A stretch of DNA of 64,000 bases. Origin: Neoechinorhynchus agilis. Taxonomy: Eukaryota > Acanthocephala. A program made the position numbers and the translations under genes. The notes under the pieces were generated by a model. The model worked only from the letters and a program-made list of their open reading frames with translations. It was not told the origin of the DNA and did not search any database. Within the stretch, counting starts at the first letter, position 1, and the number at the start of each line of letters is the position of its first letter. The stretch lies in assembly GCA_051530055.1 (NCBI GenBank), contig CM121341.1, positions 3,410,001 through 3,474,000 of the forward strand, written 5' to 3'. Below are positions 11,447-23,370 of the stretch, piece by piece.

Positions 11447-12351
11447 AAACTTAAACAGAGCTTAAATTCTACGACTACTGCTTTCAAAAATATTCAACCA
11501 AATTAAATAGAATTTATCAATGCTACAGTATTAGAGCGCGACACTTATCTATTTTTTAAAGGAGCAGGAACGTGAGTTAACATTTTGTTTTTCTACCCTT
11601 GCAAGCGCTTATGGATTTTCTTCATTTCCTTCTCGGTAAGTTTAATTCTTTTGCTTAGTACTTCCAATATTCATTTTGTATTATTATTAAACCGTCTCCT
11701 TGGAGTTCCAGTTTCGTAGATCGCAACTCGAACACAATCAATATTTTCTAAAACAACAATTTGTATCATTCCCTTTTTTATCTTTTAATTTCTCTGCAAC
11801 TTCAATTGTTGTTATTGTTGTTGGGGGTTTTCGGCTAGAACTTTGTTGATAATGAACTTTTTAATACGTTGTTTGTCATTTTATATAAAGGGTTTTACGA
11901 ATAATTAAAGACAAACATCTCTTTGAGCTCGTTGTGAGTGATGTGTGTCCGTGATTTGCTTTCTGGATTTATGTGGTCGCAACATCGAATGTTTCATTAA
12001 AGTCTTATTAAGAACACCTTCTGTTTCCTCGAGTCAACTCCCATAACCCCAGCCGAGTCTGACTCGTCCAAACTTCCATCTCTGATCAAAAGTTTGATCG
12101 GTTCACTTCCTCGTACGATAGTTAAGAATATTCCAAAAGTGGCAGAAATCTGTTGGCTCAGTCTTAATCCGCAATGCTCTGATTTTGGTCGTAACATCGA
12201 AGGTTTCATAAAAAGCACTGCACATCATCGAAAAATTATCGATCCAACAGCGCTTCTTAAGGTTCTTGGAGCTTAAATCTCCGTTTACCATTTTTATAAG
12301 CCATATTGGTCGTATCCATTATTTGACTTTCCAATTTTAAAACACTTTTAG
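11447..12351. other. Spacer with one unassigned open frame
   Basis: A plus-strand frame open from 12001 to the TAA at 12274-12276 (91 codons, no ATG at its start) encodes a Leu/Ile-rich segment ending KIIDPTALLKVLGA. It could be a last exon, but I do not recognise it. A short direct repeat links 11976-12003 and 12187-12213 (GTCG.AACATCGAA.GTTTCAT). Nothing else is seen. Confidence 0.35.
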
Positions 12352-15231
12352 ATGATTTTTCATAGAGAGATGTTATTTCCCGTCTGCGGAGCATTATTTG
12401 GGATTTGTGTTTATTCATACATTCGGCTCAAGAGGAGAAATCGAATCCAAGATAGCCAAACGGACGAGTATTGTTAAATACAATATCGATTGTTCATCGT
12501 TTTATTCAGAAACAATTTCAATAACAACGTTGTTGTTTATTATGGAAGTCAATCAGGAACGACCAGACAATTGGCACGTCGTATTCTTCGTGCTTTGAAA
12601 TGCAATCAATCCTTAAACGTTTTTATAAGTGACATTAATCAATTCGTTAATGAATGCTGTTCTTACGATATTTATATATTCCTACTTGCTACCTACGGTT
12701 CTGGTGATCCAACAGATTCGGCACGAGAGTTCCACAACTGTTTAAAACGCGGAGATATCAAATCTAAAATGAATGGGCATCCATATTGTGTAAGTTTACC
12801 GTTTTAAAACTTTTTAAATGTTTGCGATCGCTATCAGGTATTGGCCGTAGGCGATAGCAATTATGAGCTTTATAATGCCTTTGGACTTTACACGGACTAC
12901 CGTCTTTACGAATTGGGCAATGAACGTTTGGTGAATGTTCAACTTTTGGACGCTGGTCAACCGAAGGCAATGTAGGCAAATAAATCTTACAAGATTTGAA
13001 TTACCTTTCTTATTTTAGAATTGAGAAATGCTTTTGTGAGTGGATGAGTGTGGTAGTGGCGAAAATTCCCGGAGAAGTTGATTTTACTGATGAAGAAAAG
13101 TATGAAACATTATCTAGATTTTTGAGCAATCTTTCGACTGTTTAGATTTTTGGAATTTGAGCAATGTATGCCCCCAAACGGTCTTAGTGTCTTTACTGGT
13201 GAGCCGAAGCGCCTAAACAGTCTGAGAAAACAAAAACCGTACGTGTCTATTAATTTCTTAATTTAAAAATACGAAGTTGAATTAAAAAACGATTACTGCT
13301 GCTTTAAAACTTTATGCGTAGGAATATCTTCTATGAAACTTAATATGAATGATCCGACACGCCGTGAGCTTTATATCTAGTTTTTCATATCGTATGACCC
13401 TTTGAATGATTCTTTGAAGAGGGCAAAATAAGCTTTTTTTTATTAAAACCAAATGATCAGAAAAGTTTTTATGCGAAATTTCGATTTTTTTCTTCTATAA
13501 TCCAACAAATAAACTGTTTAATTATTTCGGTCGTATTCGTAAAATCGAGCTTCTTGATCCGGATCAACAAACTCGGAATATTGAATCCCAAAAGGCAGCG
13601 ATTCCTAGTATTAGTCTAATATTTTGCACATTCAGACCATTCAATCAAGACAATCCATATTTGAGCAGTGTTTCACGTATTGTTGAAACATTTAAAGATA
13701 CTCAAAAGTCATGCATTCATCTAGAGATCGACATATCGTCTTCTTCGGTTTGTACTTGAACCTTTAATCATTTTTTTGTCCCTAGTATTTTAGATGCGTT
13801 ATGAATGTGGTGATCATTGTGCGATATACGTTCCCAATCCTATTGAACTGATTGAATCACTTAGAGAACTATACCTTGAGTCAGTAGATTTTGATGAACT
13901 TATTTATCTTGAGAACAAGGAAGGTAATTTCTTATCGAAGTAAACCATATAATTAATTCTTGATTAGCACTGAATGCTGTTGACCTAAATCCGTTTCCAT
14001 GTCCGTGTTCATACCGGACAGCTTTTACACATTATGTAGATCTCAGTGGACCATTATCTCCTTGGACAATCAATCAGCTTTCGAAATACACCAAAACACA
14101 CAAAAACGAAATTTTATTATTAGCAAAATCAGTGCGTATTGACATTTAAGCCGAAGACGGTAACAATTACTTTTCGTCCATTAGAATGATTTTGAGCGAG
14201 TCGTTACTGAAAGATTTTTGAGTCTTATAGACTTGCTTAAGATGTTCTCATCTTTGAGACCTCCCTTATATGTCCTTTGTCAAATATTACCGAGAATTCA
14301 GCCGAGATTTTATTCAATTGCGTCGTCTCCAAAGGTATTTTCAAATGGTATTTTGTATCATTGAATTGCCAACGATTTAGGTGCACTCAAAAGAAGTTCA
14401 TCTACTTATAGGAATTGTTGAAATGGAGAACCCGGATTTGAGCATAAAGCAGATATTTCGAAAACTAAATTTTTTTATTCTTGTACCGTTGATAATATTA
14501 TTCTAAGAAGGTAGATTTGACATTTCATGACCAATTTAACATCCTAATTCATATAATCGTCAAACTTTTCAAAATATCTGTTCAAAAGAGGTTGGGATTA
14601 GCAAGCAGTCATGTTTCTAAACCTCTCCCGTTTCAATTACCTATCTTCATCCGAAAATGTCCATCATTTAAACTGCCTCGAATGTTCAAGCAGCCGATGA
14701 TTTTGATAGCTGCTGGAACCGGAATTGCACCATTTAGAGGTTTTCTACAGGAATGGAAATATAGAATTGACAATGGTTGGTTTTTGTGTGCAAGTAAACA
14801 ATGACTTTTCGGTTTAGGCACAAGAATGGGACCGGCAACCCTATATTATGGATGCCGTGCCAGCAATGAATGCTCATACCTTAAAGAGTTGGAAGCTCTT
14901 GAAAATGATAGCTTTTTCACGCTAAGACTTGCTTATTCCCGAGAAATGCATCACATTCATGTGACTGATTTACTGAAAGAGGATCAGATCTCGTTGTGGA
15001 CTACAATTAAGCAAAGGAAAGGAAATGTATACATTTGTGGGTTGGTAAAATAGGAAATTAAAACCCTATGCTAAACATTCGAAATTCAGAGATGCGAACA
15101 AGTTGGGAAAAAGTGCTTTGGAATGCTTATCTGAAATTACAGTCAAGCAATCCAAAATGACAAAAAAAGAGACTAAATTTTATTGGGAGAATATGATAAA
15201 GTCAGGACGGTGCCTCATGGATGTATGGTAG
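12352..15231 (+). CDS. POR: NADPH-cytochrome P450 reductase (diflavin reductase), about 14 exons
   Basis: This ER-membrane flavoprotein passes electrons from NADPH through FAD and FMN to cytochromes P450 and heme oxygenase. The N-terminus (MIFHREMLFPVCGALF...) is a membrane anchor. FMN domain: YYGSQSGTTRQLA, LATYGSGDPTDSA, LAVGDSNYELYNAFG. FAD domain: CGDHCAIYVPN, YRTAFTHYVDLSGPL, PRFYSIASSPK. NADPH domain: AAGTGIAPFRGFLQE, LYYGCR, YICGDANKLG. The C-terminus MIKSGRCLMDVW matches the family's aromatic tail. Exons I could fix: 12352-12467, 12510-12789, 12838-12971, 13019-13099, 13146-13238, 13636-13747, 13794-13923, 13968-14131, 14185-14334, 14381 on, to 14775, 14818-15040, 15090-15231. An exon near 13530-13592 and the 14440-14590 junction are uncertain. 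Introns are mostly 42-53 nt. TTTTAG abuts the ATG directly. Confidence 0.93.
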
Positions 15232-15364
15232 ATTCTATTATCAACGAGTTTATATTTGTTTGCTCGCAATGGGAAGCGTCGAAATTGAGCGGTGTGGAGC
15301 TGTGGATGCGATATGTGGATGATACTTTCATTATCCTTGATCGCAGCACAATGGCGCCGAACGA
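15232..15364 (+). mobile_element. Penelope-like element RT fragment
   Basis: Read in another frame than the upstream reductase, this holds SIINEFIFVCSQWEASKL then LWMRYVDDTFIILD. RYVDDTF is the PLE reverse-transcriptase catalytic box with its usual flank. Only about 45 residues remain. The fragment begins at or within a few bases of the reductase stop codon, so the insertion or deletion breakpoint lies at the end of that gene. Confidence 0.75.
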
Positions 15365-15367
15365 TGC

Positions 15368-15403
15368 CTGATGAGGCGAGGTTACCTCGCGAAATATCTC
15401 AAA
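15368..15403 (+). ncRNA. Hammerhead-like core beside PLE fragment
   Basis: CTGATGAG is followed by GCGAG, loop, CTCGC, then GAAATATC. The 5-bp stem is perfect and a single extra G follows CUGAUGA as in the other copies. AUAU before the C is self-complementary. The three bases before CTGA do not pair well with those after the putative cleavage site, so this copy may be inactive. Confidence 0.5.
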
Positions 15404-15790
15404 TAAATCAAAATCAAATAGGTTATGACCGGGTCTATGTTCACCAAAAGTTTATTCCGTCAAATATCCATTCAAAAATCATCGAAAAGTGTTTTAAATT
15501 TCGCCTTTTTTCACTCCAGGAAAAGTTATCGCCCCTACAATTTGGCTTCTGGCCCAAATTTTCTGCAACCGGCGCTGTACTTTACATTTATAACACGCTC
15601 TTAAGTAACCTCGACAGTAATCCCTCCCGTTTCACCCGTCTCATTCAACTTGATTTATCGAACGCTTTCGACTCCGTGGACCATTCACTCCTTCCCCGGA
15701 CCTGCTCCGATTTTGGTCTTAACCTGTGGCAGATCCGCTGGCTCGAATCTTATCTTCACAATTGCGAGGAAGATGATCATAAGAGGGAAG
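15404..15790 (+). mobile_element. LINE reverse-transcriptase fragment
   Basis: The frame reads KIIEKCFKFRLFSLQEKLSPLQFGF, then LIQLDLSNAFDSVDHSLLPR, the RT region ending in motif A. It is about 90% similar at DNA level to 20790-21070 but shorter. Just before it, 15404-15470 matches the foldback-type end (ATAGGTTATGACCGGG then TTCACCAAAAG) also found inverted at 56.99-57.06 kb, so two element families are stacked. Confidence 0.8.
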
Positions 15791-16429
15791 TAGTCAACTG
15801 TAATGTCAATTTCTTTGACCATTTTTATAATTCCTTTTGTATGAAACTTATTAGAGAATACTTGTTTAATGCCATAATGGCATAGTCGATTTCAATAATC
15901 TCTTTAAAATATCGAAGTTCATTCCGAATGCGTGTATTCTCCAAAGTATACCTTGCCAATTCTTATGAGAAAATTCTCTTGAAAACGGTCGATGAATCCG
16001 AAATCATGGTGACCAACTATTCTTGGATATCGCAGCGCAATTTTTATCCATAAACAGCGCGTAAAATAAAGGTGCTCCGAAGAGGAGCATCACAACGTGC
16101 AATTTAGATCCTTTAATAAAGAAAAATTATACCAAGATTTAGGACTCCATTTTGGTCTAAATTTTGCAACCATCTTTTTGGTAGGACCGGAATAGACGAT
16201 CACAAAAACTAGCACGAAAAAGTTAGTAGCATTTAAATGAGCTCATTGATCACCGTGTGAAATCCAGTCATATATTTAACTCAGCTATAATATCCCCCAA
16301 CCGCCAATAATCACTAAATTTACGCTAAATCTAATTTATCTAAGAGATGCGCAACACTATTTGAGGCACAACTCAAGATTGCACTTGGAATATGCAATCT
16401 TCTACTAAATGTTGCTCTAAACGTTGATT
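15791..16429. other. No recognisable gene
   Basis: Spacer between LINE debris and the 3' end of the forkhead gene. No conserved motif or strong repeat is seen. Confidence 0.4.
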
Positions 16430-17428
16430 TCAATTTGGTTCAGTAAAAGGAGGATCGTTCGAGGGTCTACTATTAGGTTCAAAGGCTTGATCTCTTGCTT
16501 CGTTTTGGACTGGAAATTGACGTTTAATCACTTCGCTTGCATTTAAATATTTCTGGGGAGCACATTGGTCTTGAGAGGAAATCTGTACGTTTTGTGTAGG
16601 TTGTTGCTGATTGAAATTAAAATCGTTATTTGGTTGATAGAATTGCATGGTTTGTGGAGTATTTTGGTAAGTGCTTTGGCCTCCATGATAGCCATTAGAG
16701 TAATGTTGAGCATTTTGAACTTGTCCATTGTTGAAAAACTGTTGTTGGACCAACTGTTGACCTTGATATCCATAAGTCGGATTTGTTGCCACATTCGTGG
16801 AAACTTGGGGATTTGTAGCTACTGCGGTCGAATTGTACGCATTTAAAAGCGGTTGGAATCCGAATTCCGGGTTTTGTTTGTCGAAATAGGCAAAAGAATT
16901 TTGACCGATGCCGGCATTTATATCCGCAGGCGGTACATTTAGTGGACTATTAAAAATAAATCCATTAGTGTTCGTCGGATTGTTTATGAATGGATTATTT
17001 TGAAGGTCGAAAGTGGCATCGCATTGCTGCGAATGATGGGGTGTATTTTTCGGACGGCGTGCCTCCACGGCCCCTTGATCTCCTGTGAATGAATCAATAC
17101 TTCGTTTTCTATTCGGTATTCCTTTTTTGTAATTTGGATTTATAGCCCAAAGCGATGGTCTTTTACGATTGGTAGGTGGAAACCGATAAAACTTTTCATT
17201 AACGGAGGGACTGTGGCGGGTGGCACTTTTCGATTGTTTGCAAAGAGAAAACCGTTGTCGCTGTCTGAAGTATTCAAAGTTTTGGATGATCCAAATATAG
17301 ATGCCATGTTGAGTGAGATAACCGTGCAGGCTGCTTGCGATAGACATAGTGATTAAATCTTTGTAAGTATCAGAATCCAATGGATTACTCCGTTGAATTT
17401 TCTCGTCTTCCTTTTTACTCATGGTCAT
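16430..17428 (-). CDS. Divergent forkhead (winged-helix) transcription factor, Gln/Asn-rich tail
   Basis: The 332-residue product is a probable nuclear DNA-binding protein. A forkhead domain lies at about residues 20-105: YKDLITMSIASS...LTQHGIYIWIIQNFEYFR matches helix 1 and helix 2, and SLWAINPNYKKG with NRKR matches the wing and basic end. The recognition helix, normally WQNSIRHNLSLN, reads SATRHSPSVNEKF, so it is strongly altered while RH and the spacing survive. The remaining 220 residues are rich in Gln, Asn, Tyr and Pro and look disordered, as in activation regions. The start is set at ATG 17428 (MTMSKKEDEK) because the frame upstream has only a non-ATG start. No introns are needed. Which FOX class it belongs to is unclear. 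Confidence 0.78.
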   Translation of the reverse strand: MTMSKKEDEKIQRSNPLDSDTYKDLITMSIASSLHGYLTQHGIYIWIIQNFEYFRQRQRFSLCKQSKSATRHSPSVNEKFYRFPPTNRKRPSLWAINPNYKKGIPNRKRSIDSFTGDQGAVEARRPKNTPHHSQQCDATFDLQNNPFINNPTNTNGFIFNSPLNVPPADINAGIGQNSFAYFDKQNPEFGFQPLLNAYNSTAVATNPQVSTNVATNPTYGYQGQQLVQQQFFNNGQVQNAQHYSNGYHGGQSTYQNTPQTMQFYQPNNDFNFNQQQPTQNVQISSQDQCAPQKYLNASEVIKRQFPVQNEARDQAFEPNSRPSNDPPFTEPN

Positions 17429-20160
17429 TTCGAGATCAGTGAATAGATACTTAATGAACAAAGATTCGATTCTCTAAACCCATCTTTTTTTATTCGAAAG
17501 CATAGTTAAACTGTACTTTCTATATTGATACACAATGAATTGAATTTTTTATTATCAAGATAGCCTTAATGCTCAGAAGCATAAAAGTTTAAAAATATAC
17601 ATTTTTATAAGTTAAGTTTGACGAAATTTTACCACCAGAATACTATGAACGTAGAAGTACAATGGATTTAAGTAACTACAATTTACTGGACATTTACAAA
17701 TGCCATTTTGCAACAATAAAGAAGACCCTGAAGCTATTTGCTCAAAGGAGAAAAAAGCATACGAATATTATTGTCATAACGTCAAATTGAAATTAATGTT
17801 GAAAGAAATTATTGATCGAATATTGCTCGTGATAAGATTGTATGCGTTTCCCCGAGGAATAGCTTTTAAGTTAAAAATATGGAGAATCCCATCATTGTCT
17901 GTAATAAATGTAAATCGACTTTAAATCTTTGATAGATTTTCCAAAATGCCTTCATTCTTTAATCGTGTAAATTAACTATTTGTAAACACGATTTATGCCA
18001 CTTATGCAATCGCTTTGGACTTTGATACTTCTTTGTAGGAACATTAAATGAAATTTATTATGAAATATGCATTGGTTTCTATATTTAAGTTTTTGTAAAA
18101 TATTAGCCGAGAAGCTAAGAAACTTACAAAAACTATCAGTCCAAAAAATTAAACATGAGATTCGCATGAGTTATTTTGGACTTAAAAATCTAAACATATC
18201 GAACATTCAACACGAAAAAGTAGCATTTATATGGAAGGAAAACGGTTGGAAGCGATTCTATTTAACATTTCTACATATCTCGTCTGACTCCGCCTCGATC
18301 ATCAACAGGAATAAATCGGCGTTTACTTTTAAGATAAAATTCATAAAGAGAACCTTAAGATTTCATTTAAAGGTATTCAATCATTCGCGAGAATGGAATA
18401 ACCTTAAATATAACAATTTTAGTATCGAGCGCTGATTGGCTAAAAATGACCGGGCAATTTATGGTAAATAGATTTTTCCTGTGCAGCTCGTCCAATAGAT
18501 CATTTTTCCATGTAGGAAACATGCCTTTCCCATTTCTATCGAAAATCAATGATTTTTCTGTCAATTAAATGTAAATTATCATATCCGCTGCAAATTAAAA
18601 TATTAACTTTGATATTTTTTAGCAAAGGAATTGTTCAAAAAATCCTAAAAAAGACAGCACTTGGAGAATACTCGTCATTAAAGCGAATTAATTTAGAGAT
18701 GTAAATTGCTATAATTAAAAGAAAATTAAAAAATAGAGAAACTCGTCGATTAAGTAAGGATTATAATGTTTTTCCTTGTGCAAAGTACAAGAAACGTCTT
18801 CTTGCAAAAATTCTTGTATTCGCATCTCGATCTACGATTTTATTTCCACGAATACAGTGTGATATTGTGTAATCGTAGGAATGTTCGATTCTATTGACGT
18901 TTTTGTGTGTCAAATAAAAGATTAAGTATCGCATATTTATCACCGACGCTGATATTGCATTTCGCTAACAAAAAATCGATAGCCATGATTGTGATGAAAC
19001 CTACAAGTAACCTGAACATTCGCAATTTTTATACAAGCGATTGCATTATCAGCTCTCATTCCAAACAACAAAAAATGCCTTGGTTATTTTTTGGAAAAGA
19101 AATTCTTCACAATGTCCCAAAAAAGACAGCACTTGGAGAACACGAGTCATTAAAGCGAAGTCATTCAGAAATGCAAATTAACAGCAAATCTTCTGTTCCT
19201 TTTAAAAGCCTTCATAAAATCCGGTAGAAATATATTGGTAAATAGCATTTTAAAACGCATCGAAAAATCACAGTGTTAATTTCGAAGTTACTTTGACATA
19301 TCGATAAGATCATTTTGCTTTTTATGCAGCAAGAAATAATCGAGCTGATTTAAACTCTAAAAAACAAAAAAGTCGACAATGCTGAAGTTATCAAATTTTT
19401 AGCTGCAGAATTTTTCCTGTCAAAACACCGCTGAAACTCCAATGTGTTCTTTACAAATCGAATTAGTTCATTTTATATCTTTTGTTCCAAAGATGAATCG
19501 AGACTGAAAGTTGAATAATGCTACTGGTTGTAACCTGTGGAAATTTCAAAATGCGATTTACATTTATGAATAATCGTGAAAATCCAATATATTGGAAGAT
19601 TAGCGGCCATTTGGTCCTAAGGAATACAATGCGATTCTGAGATAAAATTTTTAGAATTAGCATGCGTCGACTTTTCATAAAAATTTAGATTGCAGTAACC
19701 AAACACCAATAAATGCATTGATTAAGTAAACGACTTGATTAAAAGAAAAAATGAAACGGTTGAATTACTCTTTTTTTGATGATCCATCCGAGTTCCATGT
19801 CCTTTGCCACTTGGAATTTCGCGCATTTCGATATCGTTACCAATTTTTCCCCTTGATGAAAGTAGAATGCCTTCAATGATTTCTTTCTATTGGTGGTTTT
19901 GCCAATCTAGATTTGAGTTCACTAATTTCGAACATTAGCCTTGCAACATATTCATAAAACCCCGTTCCTTGACTCATTGTCCACTGGAACCTCTGAGCTA
20001 GAGCACCACTGCCTTTTCAATGCTAAATTTTAAGCTGATATGCAGGCTCTATTGCCTTCCATCGGTTGCACTGGACAATGAGTTCAAGAGCACAGGTTAT
20101 CAGTCCGTAGGATAACGCTAATGTTCGTGTTTTAGATGGCAAACTTTGAGAAAATGTTAA
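17429..20160. other. Gene-poor AT-rich region with a decayed repeat pair
   Basis: No family is recognised. Segments at 18635-18700 and 19110-19180 share AAAAAAGACAGCACTTGGAG and then GTCATTAAAGCGAA, in the same orientation, about 475 bp apart. The 106-codon open frame at 18907-19227 contains the second copy; whether it is coding is unknown. Confidence 0.4.
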
Positions 20161-20421
20161 AATTCCGATGAAAATCCTTTAATCCCAAAACGTGCTATTC
20201 AATTCCCACAAATTTCATTTTTCCACGATCCTTCGAAATGGATAAAGTACAGCTTAAAAGATGTCGATATGGATAATATGGGAACTCCATTCAAAGAAAG
20301 CGATTTTACTACGCTTTGCTTTGTTAAGAATAAAAATGAACAGAAAATTGACATTATTGAGCCTCTTCAAAGGGCGAAGGATATTGAAGACATTGCTTTG
20401 CAGATGAGGCCAAATTTTTAA
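20161..20421 (+). pseudogene. TSSC4-like conserved fragment (tentative)
   Basis: An 86-codon stretch without ATG ends in TAA and contains HDPSKWIKYSLKDVDMDN, which resembles the KWTKYSLEDV core that I recall for TSSC4, a U5 snRNP assembly factor. Upstream frames are closed by TAA at 20158 and by TGA, so no complete gene can be drawn. It may be one exon of a gene whose other exons I cannot see, or a relic. Confidence 0.3.
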
Positions 20422-20708
20422 GAAAGAGGAAGATGAAAAAATTCGTGATTTAAACGAGGATTTATACGATCATTGATATTTGCGTCATCATTTTGAAATC
20501 ATCATTGCTAAAATAGTATTTGAAAAAGCGTCTTCCATTCGTTTTCAGGAAAAATAATATTGTTTAAAATCATCAAACCGTTCTATTCTTTAAGCGACTA
20601 TAAATATCTCAATAGAAACTTTGATAGGCTGCTCCAAATCAACTGCGAGATTATGCTATTTAAAGATCGATCGGCAACCAATGCGCAGAGGGAAAAGATC
20701 ATAGCGAG

Positions 20709-21860
20709 TTAATGCTTAAAAGCAGGACATCCTATTTCTGCCGAATCATTCCGTCCAATTTCCATTCTACCCGCCGCTCTTTCAAAAACCATCGAAAAAT
20801 GTTTTAAATCTCGCCTTCTTCCACCTCTCAACGACAGGTTATCGCCCCTACAATTCGGCATTCGACCTGAATTTTCCGCAACCGACGCTGTACTTTGCAT
20901 TTATAACACGCTCTTAAGTAACCTCGACAGTAATCCCTCCCGTTTCACCCGTCTCATTCAACTTGATTTATCGAACGCTTTCGACTCCGTGGACCATTCA
21001 CTCCTTCTCCGGCCCTTCTCCGATTTTGGTCTCAACTTGTGGCAGATCCGTTGGCTCGAATCTTATCGTCACAATCGCCAACAATACTTTCAATGCCGAG
21101 CTACCTCCTCGATGACCCTCGCCAAAGGCGTCCATCAAGGTGCTTTCACCACTTCTCTTTAATATTTTCCTAAAGAACCTCAAACCTCCCTCCTCTCGTT
21201 CTAAACTCTTCTTATACGCCGGCGATATCACCTCATCACCCATTCACTACCCCACCTCTCCCTTTCTTTAACCTCTAAAGAAATCACACTCAAAAGATTT
21301 CGGTACCAATCACCTTGAGCTTCTAAACGATATTATACGAGTAACTTCCCTAAGAATTCTGGGTATCCAGTTTCAATCAAATTTGAAATGGTTCCCGCAC
21401 ATCGCTCCCTCCCTCAAGCACAACACTTTTAAAATTTACCTTCTCAAAAACCTCCGACATTCAAAGATCCCTTCACCCGATCTCTCCAAATTTTTCTTCC
21501 TCTTTATCCTACCATCCCTCACCTACGGTTATCCCGTCTTTTGCAACCATTCCGAATCTAAAATCTGCCGCCTTGAAATGTTTCATAGAAGAGCATCCAA
21601 AATTTTCACAGCTTACTTTCCCCCCTCTCACCGAATGCCTTGATGTTATTTTCATAAAACAATAAAAACGCCTATCAACCCTACCACGACAATTTTTAGC
21701 ACATTTTATTCTTATTTTCACAAGTGCATAACACTCGTAATCCTAATCCGTTTCATACTCCCTTGACCTCGCACCTCCCCATTCCTACGCTCCGTTTTCC
21801 ATGAGGCCCAATAAATTCTGGTATCGTAACCTGAAATGCATTAATTCATTCCATTCGGCT
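20709..21860 (+). mobile_element. 5'-truncated LINE (CR1/Jockey-like) RT and C-terminus
   Basis: RT blocks appear in order: ESFRPISILPAALSKTIEKCF, LSPLQFGIRPEFSATDAV, LIQLDLSNAFDSVDHSLLLR, KGVHQGA..SPLLFNIFLKNLK across a frameshift, the catalytic box as YAGD instead of YADD (about 21210), then LGIQFQSNLKW and the C-terminal FILPSLTYGYPVF to about 21645. A further C-terminal tail reaches about 21860 and matches 39.9-40.0 kb. The endonuclease is absent. Frame breaks and the YAGD change make it inactive. Confidence 0.88.
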
Positions 21861-21869
21861 TCGGCGACG

Positions 21870-22450
21870 TGCAGTCCAAGAGCTAAACATTGGAACTAAG
21901 CACTAATCTCTGCGTTGTCTCACCACAGCAAATTTCTATAATTAATATCGCAAGATTGTTTTTCCTCCCCTCGCCACGGAAAACTGTGACACCGTCCGGT
22001 ATACAGCCATCGAGTCGGCAATGATTGCTCGGCTCTAGGATGTTGCGTTTACTTCGGCGTGCCGTGAGTACCTGCCGGCTGATTGCCGACAGACGATACC
22101 ATGGCATCCCGGTTATTCCATGGTCGCTCCGTAACGGCAGCGATGCGATGCGCACATCGGTACCCCGAGTCTCAGCGACACTGCAATCCTTACTGTCCCG
22201 TTGGAGAGAAGGGTGCCCATAGAAGCGATTGGGATAGCTGAGCCAAGCACCGGATTCTCTTGTAGAGACTGCCGCCAATCGAGTTCGGTTCACCAGGTCA
22301 CGAGAATCTGAAATTAAAGAGTTGTGAATTCTCGCTACGAGGGGTGAGTCCCAAACTGATTCTTTGCAACCATTGACGGGTACCTGCTCGCTAAATAAAT
22401 TTCCACATCAAAGATAAAGCGCCTCCACGAAATCTTCATCCAAAGTGTAA
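21870..22450 (-). mobile_element. RLE-type retroelement C-terminus fragment
   Basis: On the minus strand, split over frames, are RLAAVSTRESGAWL, then a Cys/His block ending GCHGIVCRQSAGRYSRHAEV, then LEPSNHCRLDG.IPDGVTVF. The order of Cys-Cys-His-Cys followed by RPD matches the restriction-like endonuclease (RLE) of R2/NeSL-type non-LTR elements. Here the first Cys pair reads CRY and RPD reads IPD, so the nuclease is dead. It is paralogous to 60.56-61.15 kb and to 23.39-23.8 kb. Confidence 0.65.
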
Positions 22451-23370
22451 TTCTCGCCAAAAACGAATTTAGCTATTTTGCGGCTTTCTTCATACGATCC
22501 CAAATAAGCTGGCAGAGAAATATCGGCTGCTCGTCTAATTTTGTCAGCTTATCTTTATGTCTAAAAAGGGTGCTATGCACAGCTTATACAGCAATTTTGG
22601 AATAAAGAGTATGTTCTTGATGAGAAACAGAGCCTCTTGTGAAGATGATTCATCAACTCGTTAGCACAGTACCGAAAGTTTCGGTTGAAGATTGGCAATC
22701 TCTGCTTAAACATTAGAACCAAAATGCAACTTCCGTGGGTAAGGTTCTGAAAATTATTCGTCTTGATTCATCTGGAATTCGTTCATACGCTTCCAGCAAA
22801 TTTCTATAATTAATATCGCAAGATTCGTAATCCGATATCTTGGAAATAAGACAAAGATGGTTTCGAATCGCGATTCTTGTGGCATCTCATTGATATTGGG
22901 TTTTGCGTCCACGAAATTTCGCCTTATTTTGATTGATAGCAGTAAATCGGTGATCGACATTATCTACCCATAGTTTGGAAACGCAACTCTACTACTAAGC
23001 TTAACACGAACCCAACAATATAAAAATACATAATCGCTATTGAAGAATAATCGAAAATATCACTCGAATCAAGCGGATTTATTTCTTAAGCAACGCTATT
23101 TGAAAAAATAAAACAAGGAGGTGTCAATATTAACTGAGGGAAATTAAAGCTCTGCTTCTAAAAAACTTTACTCAGGCTCTTGCCATACTAGAAACGGAGA
23201 TAGATTTTTTATTAAACTTATTTACGCGATTGTCTATTTACTATTAGATAAAAACAAGTGTACTTTTTACTCGGCAACGGGCTCAAATTAACGGTTTATG
23301 ATATTAATTTTATGGATAAGCGGTCCGCAGGACGTTTTCCCCGTCATGCTGAAATCAATGCCATCATAAG
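22451..23370. other. No recognisable gene
   Basis: The segment TTTCTATAATTAATATCGCA occurs at about 21940 and again at about 22800, which may be a boundary or tail shared by copies of the RLE element. Otherwise nothing is seen. Confidence 0.4.

Noticed and set aside
18907-19227. Candidate 106-residue protein
   Set aside because: It contains one half of a decayed DNA repeat pair and matches no family; left as unassigned sequence.
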